Shown: positions 40,906 to 49,832, counted from the first letter of the stretch. The stretch is DNA of 64,000 nt from Roseomonas alba (GCF_019430885.1 NZ_JAHYBZ010000011.1:62001-126000); one strand, 5' to 3'. Translations and numbers: made by a program. The notes: generated by a model not told the origin, from the sequence alone.

Positions 40906-42009
40906 TCAGCGCGCGGGCATCGTGTGCGGGTGTTCCGGATTGGGCGTGTGCGTCAGCCTCTGGCCGTTCGTCGCGACGACGCCGTCGACGCCATAGATCC
41001 TGACATGCAAGCCCCAATACCCCGTGCTGAAGACGGCGAGCGCCACCGCAAGGGCCGCGGGGATGGTGATGAGGCCACGCCTCATCTGGGGCAGGAGGTG
41101 GATCTCGCGGGTATGGTCGGCGGCGATGGCAACGATGATCGCCATGATGAGCGCATGGCCGATCAGGTCGACGCGACCGAAGGGATAGACCGCGGCGTTG
41201 AAGATGAAGAACAGCGCAATGGCCGACAGCCTGCGCACCAGCGGCGTCCAGAGCAGCCCGAACCCCATCGTGAACTCGGCGACGCCGGCCATCGGAATGA
41301 AGGCCTCGCGCGGCATGCCGAGGGTGAGGAAGGGCTTTTCATCCACCAGCGGGTCGAACCATTCAGGGTAAGCGAACTTCTCGAGGCTGGACCACATCAG
41401 CGCGATTGCCACGCCCCAGCGCAGCGCCTCGAAGCGATGCCTGCGCCAGGCCGGGTTGGACCATGCCTCCAGGACCAGATAGGCCGCGACGCCGATGCCC
41501 AGCGCGAGGTAGTCGAGCAGATGGAACACGTCGTAGTCGCGCAAGGCCATCAGCCAGAGGCCGACGAGGCCGGCCGCCGCGAGTGGCTGCGTCCGGCGGG
41601 AGAAGACGAGGCAGGCGATCAGCAGCTGAATCCAGGACACCCATTCGGCCGGCGTCCTGAGATCGGGCGTCAGATAGACGCCGCCCACCGCGAAGATCGC
41701 CACGAAGAAGGCCGCGATGACGGCGCGCACGAAATCGTCGAGACGCCCCCACAGCGGATCTGTGATCCGGTCCATGGCGCGGAGGACCGCCTCGCCGGCC
41801 CTGGATTGCTCGATCAGCCTCGCCGCGATGAAGAAGAGGAGGACCAGGGCGATGCCGACCCAGAACCAGCGATTGGCCAATGTCGCGCCGATCGGCTGCG
41901 GCGGCGCGCCGACGATATAGGGCGCGAACCACTTCACATGCGCCTCGGCCGGCGCCGACGCGACGATGAGGGCGAGAACCGCGACGCCCGCACGTCGGAT
42001 GGGGGTCAT
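40906..42009 (-). CDS. polytopic membrane protein with secreted N-terminus, DoxX-like
   Basis: The 367-residue protein has a signal peptide ending ASAPAEA followed by HVKWFAPYIV, then about nine hydrophobic segments (for example FWVGIALVLLFFIAARL, VIAAFFVAIFAVGGVYL, LGIGVAAYLVLEAW, ALFFIFNAAVYPFG, LAVALAVFSTGYWGLHV). Charged His/Asp-rich loops (RDYDVFHLLDY) recall DoxX-like quinone-associated proteins. ATG 42009 lies 4 bp past the flavoprotein stop, so the two are co-translated. It could be the membrane electron acceptor or donor of the flavoprotein. No closer family is recognised. Confidence 0.72.
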   Translation of the reverse strand: MTPIRRAGVAVLALIVASAPAEAHVKWFAPYIVGAPPQPIGATLANRWFWVGIALVLLFFIAARLIEQSRAGEAVLRAMDRITDPLWGRLDDFVRAVIAAFFVAIFAVGGVYLTPDLRTPAEWVSWIQLLIACLVFSRRTQPLAAAGLVGLWLMALRDYDVFHLLDYLALGIGVAAYLVLEAWSNPAWRRHRFEALRWGVAIALMWSSLEKFAYPEWFDPLVDEKPFLTLGMPREAFIPMAGVAEFTMGFGLLWTPLVRRLSAIALFFIFNAAVYPFGRVDLIGHALIMAIIVAIAADHTREIHLLPQMRRGLITIPAALAVALAVFSTGYWGLHVRIYGVDGVVATNGQRLTHTPNPEHPHTMPAR

Positions 42010-42013
42010 GCGA

Positions 42014-44629
42014 TCAGGCTCCCGGCCGCGCGATGGCCAGGTCACCCTGCGGCAGGGTCTGGCAGGCCAACACATGGCCGGCCGCGACCTCCTCCTCCGA
42101 GAACAGCGCCTGGCCGAGCGTCACGAAGGGCCCGGCGAGCACGCGCGCATGGCAACTGCCACAGGAGCCCTCGCCGCAGGACTGGGCGAACGGCACCTGC
42201 GCCGCATTCGCCGCCGCCAGCACGGTCTGGCCCGGCCGGCAGTCGAAGCGCGTCCCGTCGGATGTGGTGATCCAGAAGGCAGCGATTCCGGCCGCTTCCG
42301 CCGCCATCGCGATCGCCTGCGCACGCTCGGCGCGTGTCGCCCGGGTCCGGCTTGAGACGAAAGCCTCCGTGTGGATCGCCTCGCGCGGAAGGCCGCACGC
42401 CTGCAAGGCTGCGATCATCGCCTGCATCATCGCGGACGGGCCGCACAGATACGCGCGGGAGGCATCGGAGACACAGGGCCGCAGCGTGGCGACGCTGATC
42501 CGGCCGCGTTCGCCGCGCCAGGCGGTATCGGGCGCCGTCAGGAATATCCGCGCTTCGAGGCCGGGCAGGCGCTGCCGGAAGGCGTCGAGCTCCGGCGCGA
42601 ACAGGATGTCCGCTTCCGACCGGAAGGACGCCAGCAGCGTAATCGGCCGCGTATCGCCCCGCTCCGCCAAGGCAGCGAGCATGCTGATGATCGGCGTGAT
42701 CCCGACACCGCCGGCGATGAGCAACAGGCTCTCCGCCTCGGCCTCCGCTGCCGCATCGAGGGTGAAGGTCCCGAAGGGCGCGCTCAGCCGCAACGCGTCA
42801 CCGACCGCCAGCGCCTGATGCAGGAAAGTGGAGCCAAGGCCCTGCTCCTCCTGCTTCACTGCGATCTCGAAGAAGCCGTGCTCCCCGGGCGCGCTGGAGA
42901 TCGAATAGGAGCGCGCGATGGTGTCGCCCGCCACGGGCAGGTCCAGCGTCACATACTGGCCGGCCTGGAACCGGAAGGGCAGGGCGCCACCGTTCAGCGG
43001 CTCGAAGCGGATTCGCCGGATTGTCGGCGTCATGGCCTCGACGCGCGACACGCGCATGTAGCCCCGCCATGGGGCAGCAGGCTCGGGCGTCACGCTGGCC
43101 GAGCGGATCGCCCGCCACATGCGTCCCGTCTCGCGGAAGCCCAAGGCAGCATTCGCCGCCATGATGCCGCCCCACAACGCGGCCTCGATACCGGGGCCCC
43201 AGGCATCCTGCCCGGACAAATACAGGCCGCGCACATCCGTCCGGCACCGCGCGATGGGCGAGCGTAGGCGCGCGGGGCTGGTGGCCAGGCCATAGAAGGC
43301 ACCATCGACGCTGTTCTGGTAGGTCACGAAGGACAGCGGCGTCGCCAGCTCCGCGAAGGCGATGCTGGCCTTGAGGCCGGGCCATCGCGCGTCGAGCCGG
43401 TCGATCAGCCGCGCCGTCACCGCAGCCTTGAGCGCCGCATAGGCATCGGGCCGCGCGCCCTGCTCGGTCCCGGACCAGGCGCGGAACATCTCGGGATCGA
43501 CGAACTGCATCACCTCGATCGTGTGAGCGCGCGCGGCGGGGTTGTTGAGCGAGCTGAAGGAGACAAAGAGGATGCCCTCCCCGAGCGGCCGCGCGATGCC
43601 GGCATCGTCGTCGATATCCGGCATGAACCAGTGGTTTGCGCCGTCCAGCCCGAAGGCGGCGGGCGAACGGTCGAGGCCGATGAACAGCAGTAGCGTCGCG
43701 ACTTCCTTCGGCAGCGGCGCCAACGCCCGCTCCCACCGCTCGGCCTGGGCAGGCGGCAGCAGGCGCGCCGTGTTGCGCGCCCCGATCGCCGACACGATGC
43801 AGGGCGCTCGGACGGTGTAGCGCCGCCCGGTCGCGCGATCCTCGACGGAGACGCCCACGGCGCGGCCCTTTTCGACGATGATGCCCTGCACCCGCTGGCG
43901 CGGCCGCAACACGACGCCGAAGCGTTCCAGCCCGCCCATGATGGCGCGGCCGAGTTCCCTGGGCCCGCCGACCGGATGGGTCGCACCCTGCATGAAGGCC
44001 TGGATCGCCACATTGGCGTGGCCGCCGAAGGCGCTTGTCGCGGGCGGCGGGCCGAACAGCCCCCAGCGCGCGGAGAGGATGGCCCGCAATGCCGGATCGC
44101 GGACATGGTGTGCGACCACCTCCCGGATCGTGCGAAAGGTGTCGGGATATAGCCGCTCGAGCACCGGCATCAGCGCCGCGCGGAAAGGCGTCGAGGCGAC
44201 GAGGTTGCGTGCCGTCATGCCGCGCGCGGCCCTGCGCGCCGTGGTGAAGAACCGGTCGATGCCATCGGCTTCCTGCGGGAACCGTGCCTTCAGCCTGGCG
44301 CGGAACTCGTCTTCCGATGCCGGGACGGCGAAGTCGAAACCGGGGAAATGCAGCCGGTCGTAGTCATGCGGCAGGCGGTGATACTGCACCCGCCCATCGG
44401 CCAGGTAGTGCAGCATCGCGCCGGGGCCGGCCGTGAGGTAGTGCACGCCGGTGCCGAAGTGGTAGCGCCCCTCGCGCGTAAATTCATGTGTCAGGCCGCC
44501 CAGCGTGTAGTGCTGCTCGAGCATCAGCACGCGGCGACCGCCGAACTCCGCCAGCATCCGCGCGGCGGTCATGCCGCCGATGCCGGAACCGATCACGACG
44601 ACCTTAGCATCCTCCTCGGTCGTCATCAC
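42014..44629 (-). CDS. three-domain flavoprotein: CrtI-like FAD oxidoreductase + ferredoxin reductase + 2Fe-2S ferredoxin
   Basis: The single 871-residue chain holds three units. Residues about 9-515 are a phytoene-desaturase/retinol-saturase-like flavoprotein: VVVIGSGIGGMTAARMLAEF, LEQHYTLGGLTHEF, and the C-terminal LYLSGQDAWGPGIEAALWGG. Residues about 525-755 are a ferredoxin-NADP reductase module: RSYSISSAPGEHG (FAD), LLLIAGGVGITPIISML (NAD(P)H) and YLCGPSAMMQAM. Residues about 780-871 are a plant-type ferredoxin with Cys818, Cys823, Cys826 (CGEGSCGSC) and Cys856 (LACQTL). No frameshift separates the units. The likely logic is NAD(P)H to FAD to 2Fe-2S to the CrtI-like FAD, driving reduction of a polyene or similar lipid. 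Starts at GTG 44632 or ATG 44629. Confidence 0.9.
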   Translation of the reverse strand: MMTTEEDAKVVVIGSGIGGMTAARMLAEFGGRRVLMLEQHYTLGGLTHEFTREGRYHFGTGVHYLTAGPGAMLHYLADGRVQYHRLPHDYDRLHFPGFDFAVPASEDEFRARLKARFPQEADGIDRFFTTARRAARGMTARNLVASTPFRAALMPVLERLYPDTFRTIREVVAHHVRDPALRAILSARWGLFGPPPATSAFGGHANVAIQAFMQGATHPVGGPRELGRAIMGGLERFGVVLRPRQRVQGIIVEKGRAVGVSVEDRATGRRYTVRAPCIVSAIGARNTARLLPPAQAERWERALAPLPKEVATLLLFIGLDRSPAAFGLDGANHWFMPDIDDDAGIARPLGEGILFVSFSSLNNPAARAHTIEVMQFVDPEMFRAWSGTEQGARPDAYAALKAAVTARLIDRLDARWPGLKASIAFAELATPLSFVTYQNSVDGAFYGLATSPARLRSPIARCRTDVRGLYLSGQDAWGPGIEAALWGGIMAANAALGFRETGRMWRAIRSASVTPEPAAPWRGYMRVSRVEAMTPTIRRIRFEPLNGGALPFRFQAGQYVTLDLPVAGDTIARSYSISSAPGEHGFFEIAVKQEEQGLGSTFLHQALAVGDALRLSAPFGTFTLDAAAEAEAESLLLIAGGVGITPIISMLAALAERGDTRPITLLASFRSEADILFAPELDAFRQRLPGLEARIFLTAPDTAWRGERGRISVATLRPCVSDASRAYLCGPSAMMQAMIAALQACGLPREAIHTEAFVSSRTRATRAERAQAIAMAAEAAGIAAFWITTSDGTRFDCRPGQTVLAAANAAQVPFAQSCGEGSCGSCHARVLAGPFVTLGQALFSEEEVAAGHVLACQTLPQGDLAIARPGA

Positions 44630-45321
44630 GACGCGGGAGCCTGCGCTCGCAGGGTATCCAGCAGCGTCAGCGCCGCCTGGGTCGAGGAGGGCGGGTTCTG
44701 GCCGGTGATCAGCAGCCCGTCCTCCACCACATGCGGGGTGAAATCGGCTGCCGCGGAGAAGGCCGCGCCCTGGCGGCGCAGAACGTCCTCCAACAGGAAG
44801 GGCACGACATCGGTCAGATGCACGGCCGCTTCCTCCGCATTGGTAAAGCCGGTGACCGCACGCCCCGCCACGATCGGGCCGCCATCCGACGCCTTCACAT
44901 TGGTCAGGATGCCGGGTGCGTGGCAGACCAGCGCCACGGGCTTGCCGGCTGCCAGGGTCTGCTCGATCAGCGACAGCGCATGGCGGTCATGGGTGAGATC
45001 CCAGAGCGGCCCATGGCCGCCGGGGAAGAATACCGCGTCGAAGTCCGACTGGTTGACCCCGGACAGCGGCACCGTCTTGGCGAGCGCATCCATCGCCTCG
45101 GTGTGCTGCAGGAAGCGGCGCGTGTCCTCCGTCTGGCCGGCCTCCGCGAGGCTCCCCGGATCGATCGGCGCCCGGCCGCCCTTGGGCGAGGCGATGGTGA
45201 CCTCGAGACCGGCATCGCGGAACACCAGGTAGGGCGCGGCCAGCTCCTCCAGCCAGAGGCCCGTCTTCCTGCCGCTGTTCCCGAGCTGGTCGTGTGACGT
45301 GACAACCATGAGAATTTTCAT
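44626..45321 (-). CDS. DJ-1/PfpI family protein (Hsp31-like)
   Basis: The 231-residue protein starts MKILMVVTSHDQLGNSGRKT and has the nucleophile elbow LVCHAPGILTNVKA (Cys followed by His), with the Glu-containing FFPGGHGPLWDLTHD. This is the type 1 glutamine-amidotransferase-like DJ-1/PfpI family, close to Hsp31/HchA-type glyoxalase III members. ATG 45321 gives the proper N-terminus. Its stop overlaps the flavoprotein start, so it is first in the DJ-1/flavoprotein/membrane-protein operon. It may detoxify reactive aldehydes produced by the pathway. The operator-like repeat lies 78 bp upstream. Confidence 0.88.
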   Translation of the reverse strand: MKILMVVTSHDQLGNSGRKTGLWLEELAAPYLVFRDAGLEVTIASPKGGRAPIDPGSLAEAGQTEDTRRFLQHTEAMDALAKTVPLSGVNQSDFDAVFFPGGHGPLWDLTHDRHALSLIEQTLAAGKPVALVCHAPGILTNVKASDGGPIVAGRAVTGFTNAEEAAVHLTDVVPFLLEDVLRRQGAAFSAAADFTPHVVEDGLLITGQNPPSSTQAALTLLDTLRAQAPAS

Positions 45322-45398
45322 GCCACCTGCCGGCTGCTGCGCCGGAGGGGCGCTTCCGTCCGGGCGCGCAAGGCTAGGGCCGCGCTCCACGGTGCCGG

Positions 45399-45420
45399 CG
45401 GTAAAATCCGGTAAAACGCC
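45399..45420 (+). promoter_or_regulatory. tandem-repeat motif in the regulator/DJ-1 divergent gap
   Basis: The sequence begins CGGTAAAATCCGGTAAAA, two exact CGGTAAAA units 10 bp apart, followed by CGCC. It lies 78 bp before the DJ-1 start and 70 bp before the divergent regulator start. It matches 40876-40897 at 17 of 22 positions. Control by the adjacent winged-helix regulator is inferred. Confidence 0.55.
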
Positions 45421-45489
45421 GAAGGTATTGCTTGTGCCGCAGGCGCGGCGCCGGTCCTATCCGTCTGCTCGTTGACCGCCAGGGAAGCC

Positions 45490-48372
45490 ATGGAGCAGCG
45501 CGCCACCGAAGACATCAACAGGGCCTATCGCTTCGGCGACTACCGGCTGGTTCCCAGCCGGCAGTTGCTGCTGCGTGGCGATCGGCCGGTCCGGGTCGGA
45601 AGCCGCGCGCTGGAGCTGCTGCGCCTGCTGGTCGAACATCCCGGCAGGCTGCTCAGCAAGGCCGAGCTGATCGCTTGCGCCTGGCCGGACACCCACGTCC
45701 ATGAGGACAACCTCAAGGTCAATATCGCGGCCCTGCGGCGCGCCATGGGCGATACCGGATCGGCGCTGCCCATCATCGCTACGGTGCCGGGGCGGGGCTA
45801 TCGCTTCGTCGCGACGGTGCAGGTGGAGCACGCGCCGCCCGCCGACGCGCCCGCCGCCGTCGCCTCCTGCCGGGATGGCGGGCTGCCCGCCCTGCCCGGG
45901 ATTGTCGGCCGCGAGGACGACATCGCGCGCATCGCCGAAATGCTGGCATGGCGGCGCTTCCTGACCATCGTGGGCCCCGCAGGCGTGGGCAAGACCACCG
46001 TTGCCGTGGCGGCGGCGCGCCAGGCCGCGGCCTTCCATCCGGACGGCGCCTGCTTCGTCGACTTCGCCGCGATCGGCGATTCCCATCTGGTCTCCGCGGC
46101 GATTGCCGCCGCGACCGGGTCGAGCGGGGCGCAGAAGGATATTCTGGGCGCGATCGTCGACAGGCTTCAGGGGCAGCGCATGCTGCTCATCTTCGACAAT
46201 TGCGAGCATGTGCTGGACGCGGCGTCGGTGGCCGCGGACCATATCCGCGGCGCGCTGCCCGATATCGCGATCCTGGCGACGAGCCGGGAGGCGTTCCGGT
46301 CCCGGGCGGAGACGGTCTATCGCCTGTCGCCCCTGTCCTGTCCCGCGGCGGATGAAGGTGGGGATCGCGACCGGGCGATGGGCTTCGCCGCCGTCGCGCT
46401 GCTCGTCGCGCGCGGCCGCGAGGCGGCGGGCTTCGTTATGGACGACACCAACGCCGCTGCCGTGGCGGCGATCTGCCGCCGGCTCGATGGCATCCCGCTC
46501 GCCATTGAGCTCGCCGCGCCGCGCCTGCGCGACTGTGATCCGGCGACCCTGCTGCGCCTTCTGGAAGGCAGTTTCGAGCCCCTGAGCTACGGGCCGGCGC
46601 AGGCGCCGCTCCGTCACCAGACGCTGCTGGCGACGCTCGACTGGAGCTACCGCCTGCTGTCGGAGGATGAGGCAGCGGTGCTGCGCCTGCTCTCGGTCTT
46701 CGCTGGCATCTTCACCCTGGAGGAAGCGGTCGGCGTCGCGGAAGGTCTTGCGCATCCGGCCGAGGCGATCGCGGCCTGCATCGAGAGCCTGGCCGGCAAG
46801 TCGCTGCTATCCGCGCATTTCGCCGAGGGGGCGATGCAGTACCGGCTGCTGGACGCGACGCGCAGCTATGCCGCCGGACGGCTGCGCGGCGCGGGCGAGA
46901 TGCAGCGCGTCTGCGCCGCCCATGCGCGCTTCCTGCTCGATCTGTACGAACGGGCCGAGGCGGAGTGGCACTGGCGCGTCCGCGAGGATTGGACCGCGCT
47001 TTACGGGCACCACGCCAATGACCTGCGCCGGGCGCTCGACTGGGCCTTCGGGGAGGATGGCGACCCGGCCTTGGGCATCCGCCTGACGGCCTGCGCGCTG
47101 CCGCTGTGGGACGAGCTGTCCTCGGTCGACGAGAGCAGCCGGTACCTCCGTCGCGCGCTGCAATCCCCGGCACTCGAGGCCTGCGCCGCCAGCGTGAGGA
47201 TGAAGCTCGCGACGGCGCATGCCTGGCGGCTGAGCTATACCGAGCGCTTCGATCCGGCCGCCGAGGCGGCCTGGCTCGAAGGCCTGAGGCTCGCGGAGCT
47301 GACCGGCGATATCGACTATCAGCTCCGCGCGCAGTGGGGTCTCGCGATGCTGTGGTGCTATGGCGGGCGGCATCGCCAGGCCCTGGCGAGCCTCCGGCGC
47401 TTCGAGGCGCTGCGGGAGACGGCGGGCGACCGCGCCGCGGCGCCGGCGGGCGAACGGCTGCGCGTCATCACTGAGTTCTACCTGGGCGATGTCAGCGGCG
47501 CGCATGAGGCGCTGCGGCAGCTGACGCGGCGCCACGACAATGCCGACCGGCGAGCGCGCATCACGCGCTTCCAGATCGATTCCCATGTGGGGATCCAGAC
47601 GTCGCTCGGCTTCGTCGCCTGGATCAGCGGCCATCCGCGGGAGGCCGCCGCTGCGGCGCAGGCGGCGCTGGAGGCGGCGACCGGTCACGGTGTCTCGCAG
47701 GCGAATGTGCTGGTGCTGTCGGTGATTCCCATCGCGTGGTGGAGCGGGCGGATCGAGGAGGTGGAACAGCATGTCTCTGCCCTGGCTGCCAATGTCAGCC
47801 GGCGTGACATCGCGATCTGGGCGCCCAGCGTACGATTCTATGGCGGCCTGATCCGTATGGTGCGTGGCGATGCGGCGGCGATCGACGGGGTGCGGAGCGT
47901 GCTCGCCGCGCGCAGGACCTCCGGCTTCCTCATCCGGCTGCCCAGCTCGCTCACCATGCTGGCGGAGGCGGCGCTGACCCTTGGTGACGTGGAGGTTGCG
48001 CGGGAGAGCCTTGGTGCCGCCCTGGAGATCATGGAGCGCAGTGAGGAGCGCTGGTGTCAGCCGGATGTGCTGCGGGTGCAGGGGCTTCTCCACCGGCGAG
48101 AGGGAGATAGGATCGGTGCGGAACGCGCCTTCCGCGCGGCGATGACGATGGCGGCCGGGTCTGGCGCGCGCTTCTTCGAATTGCGCGCGGCCCTGGCCCT
48201 GGCCGAGGGCTGGGCGGCCGATGGCCGGGGCGACGATGCCGATGCGGTGCTGTCACCCATCCTGGCGCGCTTCGATGCCAGGGATGACATTGCCGACCTC
48301 GTGGCGGCCCGGCGCCTGCTGGATCCGCTGCGCGCAACGCCGCAGGATGAGGCACGCCGCGCCCTGGCGTAG
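45490..48372 (+). CDS. winged-helix / NB-ARC-type ATPase / TPR transcriptional regulator (paralogue of 7272-10142)
   Basis: The 960-residue protein has an OmpR/CadC-like winged helix at about residues 14-110 (VRVGSRALELLRLLVEHPGR, NLKVNIAALRRAMGD, VPGRGYRFVATV). A P-loop ATPase follows, with GPAGVGKTTVAVAAARQAA near residue 165 and the Walker B LLIFDNCEHVLDA, then a TPR-like helical region to the end. ATG 45490 is preferred over TTG 45472 because AGGGAAG lies 4 nt before it. It is divergent from the DJ-1/flavoprotein operon, with the direct repeat between them. Domain order and many segments match the paralogue at 7272-10142, e.g. MLIVLDSCEHL against LLIFDNCEHV. Confidence 0.87.
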   Translation: MEQRATEDINRAYRFGDYRLVPSRQLLLRGDRPVRVGSRALELLRLLVEHPGRLLSKAELIACAWPDTHVHEDNLKVNIAALRRAMGDTGSALPIIATVPGRGYRFVATVQVEHAPPADAPAAVASCRDGGLPALPGIVGREDDIARIAEMLAWRRFLTIVGPAGVGKTTVAVAAARQAAAFHPDGACFVDFAAIGDSHLVSAAIAAATGSSGAQKDILGAIVDRLQGQRMLLIFDNCEHVLDAASVAADHIRGALPDIAILATSREAFRSRAETVYRLSPLSCPAADEGGDRDRAMGFAAVALLVARGREAAGFVMDDTNAAAVAAICRRLDGIPLAIELAAPRLRDCDPATLLRLLEGSFEPLSYGPAQAPLRHQTLLATLDWSYRLLSEDEAAVLRLLSVFAGIFTLEEAVGVAEGLAHPAEAIAACIESLAGKSLLSAHFAEGAMQYRLLDATRSYAAGRLRGAGEMQRVCAAHARFLLDLYERAEAEWHWRVREDWTALYGHHANDLRRALDWAFGEDGDPALGIRLTACALPLWDELSSVDESSRYLRRALQSPALEACAASVRMKLATAHAWRLSYTERFDPAAEAAWLEGLRLAELTGDIDYQLRAQWGLAMLWCYGGRHRQALASLRRFEALRETAGDRAAAPAGERLRVITEFYLGDVSGAHEALRQLTRRHDNADRRARITRFQIDSHVGIQTSLGFVAWISGHPREAAAAAQAALEAATGHGVSQANVLVLSVIPIAWWSGRIEEVEQHVSALAANVSRRDIAIWAPSVRFYGGLIRMVRGDAAAIDGVRSVLAARRTSGFLIRLPSSLTMLAEAALTLGDVEVARESLGAALEIMERSEERWCQPDVLRVQGLLHRREGDRIGAERAFRAAMTMAAGSGARFFELRAALALAEGWAADGRGDDADAVLSPILARFDARDDIADLVAARRLLDPLRATPQDEARRALA

Positions 48373-48407
48373 CCAGGCGCGCCCGATCGAGGCTGCCGGT
48401 CACCTCC

Positions 48408-48656
48408 CCGCCGCCGGGCAGCGGGGCCGCCGGGTCGACCATGCCGTCCTGCCGAAGCGCCCGCCAGTAATCGAGGGGGACCGTCTCCTCAAGCGCGGCG
48501 CGGTTTTCGGCGATGCGGCCTGGCCGGCTGGCGCCGCGGATGACGGCGGCGACGGCAGGATGCGCCAAGGCGAATTGCAGGCCTGCCGCCTTCATGCTCA
48601 CCCCATGGCGCGCGGTGAGCGCCCTGATCCTCGCCAGCTCGTCGAGGATCCCGGGG
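48408..48656 (-). pseudogene. C-terminal fragment of an aldo/keto reductase
   Basis: The minus strand reads ILDELARIRALTARHGVSMK, AAGLQFALAHPAVAAVIRGA, ENRAALEETVPLDYWRALRQ and DGMVDPAAPLP. This is the end of a D-threo-aldose/L-fucose-dehydrogenase-like aldo/keto reductase, including the NADPH-phosphate-binding loop region. The catalytic Tyr/Lys half is missing. Upstream it joins the resolvase fragment at about 48656 with the open frame continuing, so a fused but meaningless reading exists. Confidence 0.75.
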
Positions 48657-49115
48657 CGCTGGCGCATAGCCGCGATCCCCGCCCAGGACCTTCCCGCGAG
48701 CCTTGGCGGCTGCCAGCGCCGCTTTGGTCCGCTCCGCTCGCTGATAAGCTCGCGCTCCTTCTGCGCCATCGCCGCATAGATCCGCAGCATCAGGTCGTCC
48801 GCGTCAGGCATGTCGGCAACGCGGATGGAGACCCGTCCTCCAGCAGCTGCGACAGCGTGTGGGCGCGGCGCGTGATCCGATCCAGCTGCGCTGCCACCAG
48901 CACGGCGTCGAGCTGCCGGGAGCGGGACAGCGCTGCCTGAAACCCCGGCCGGCGGTCGTCCTTGCCGGAGGCGATGTCGGAGTAATCCACCACCAGCATC
49001 CAGCCTTGCGCGGCGACGAAGGACCGGATGCTGGCCCGCTGTGCCTCCAGCCCCAGCCCGCTCTGACCCTGCTCGGCGATCAAGACCCGGATCAGTCCGA
49101 CCGCGAGACGCGGTG
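48657..49115 (-). pseudogene. serine recombinase (resolvase/invertase) remnant, two frameshifts
   Basis: The minus strand reads VGLIRVLIAEQGQSGLGLEA (relatives: GYIRVSTAEQ...), FVAAQGWMLVVDYSDIASGK, DRRPGFQAALSRSRQLDAVL and LDRITRRAHTLSQLLEDG. After a one-base frameshift it continues VSIRVADMPDADDLMLRIYA and MAQKERELISER. A tandem 5-bp duplication (GAGCG) then shifts the frame again before TKAALAAAKARGKVLGGDRG. The catalytic Ser in YIRVS appears as Leu. The C-terminal DNA-binding part is replaced by the aldo/keto reductase tail. Confidence 0.75.
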
Positions 49116-49427
49116 CCTGTGCGCCGGGCCGGACGCCGCCCGCGCCGCGGACCAGCTAGGCCTATCTCGCCCCGCTTGCCCTGGTGTTGAGGGCCGATCC
49201 ATCTGGCCTGGCGGACGCGCTGCCGCCGCTGTTGGAGAAGGCGGCGCGGGAGAAGCTTACCGCGGAGGAGCCCGCCCTGCTGGCCGAGGCGTTGCGGAGG
49301 CAAGGGCTTTCTCCTGCGCGGCCTCACCATTGCCGCTGGCTTCACCGCGTGCGCCTGGCCGTATGAACCACCGCCCGACCGGCCCAACGATCACAGACGC
49401 AAAGCCGACAGGCTGCCAAGTTGATCG
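49116..49427 (+). other. decayed stretch with one short unrecognised frame
   Basis: On the plus strand 49184-49366 reads LADALPPLLEKAAREKLTAE and EPALLAEALRRQG, helical and protein-like, but it matches nothing I know and lacks a ribosome-binding site. It is probably another truncated fragment belonging to the resolvase debris. Confidence 0.3.
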
Positions 49428-49832
49428 TCAGTTCGAATGGTCCGGCGGCAACGGCAGCGGCGCGTTGGGGCTGCCGAGAAATTCCACTGTTGTATAGTCG
49501 AGCGTCGTCGTTCCGATGTTCTGCACCGAATGCAGCAGGTATTCCCCGGGTCCGAACTCGAAATGCCGCGTCAGGCCTCGCTGGATCTCCGAATCGGCGA
49601 CACGCCCGTCCTCGAAGAAGTTGCGGGCGCGCCCGTCCGCGAGCGCGGTCCAGAAGTAGTTCAGCACGTGGCGGTGAAACGGAAACCGGACACCGGGCGG
49701 AATGTGCAGGTGCCAGACGCGGACCCTGGCAGTCTCCGATAGGAGCTTGGTGCCAACGCATCCGTTCCACGCGCGCGCCTCGATCTCGTCCTGTAGGTCT
49801 TTTGGCCAATGGGCCCTGCGTTCGTCAGCCAT
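49428..49832 (-). CDS. small single-domain cupin protein
   Basis: The 134-residue protein starts at ATG 49832, just after a strong AAAGGAGGT ribosome-binding site; the open frame above it (to 49901) is not needed. The cupin barrel shows VWHLHIPPGVRFPFHRHVLN (His pair), then a Glu-containing ARNFFEDGR and EYLLHSVQNIGTTTLDYTTV with a late His. It could bind a metal through these His residues. It is divergent from the Pht5-like gene, across a gap with a perfect palindrome, so it probably belongs to the same aromatic-acid cluster, as an accessory dioxygenase, isomerase or sensor. Confidence 0.75.
   Translation of the reverse strand: MADERRAHWPKDLQDEIEARAWNGCVGTKLLSETARVRVWHLHIPPGVRFPFHRHVLNYFWTALADGRARNFFEDGRVADSEIQRGLTRHFEFGPGEYLLHSVQNIGTTTLDYTTVEFLGSPNAPLPLPPDHSN

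Noticed and set aside
48029..49387. 452-residue minus-strand protein
   Set aside because: It strings together antisense regulator sequence, an aldo/keto reductase tail and shifted resolvase; no single gene is supported.
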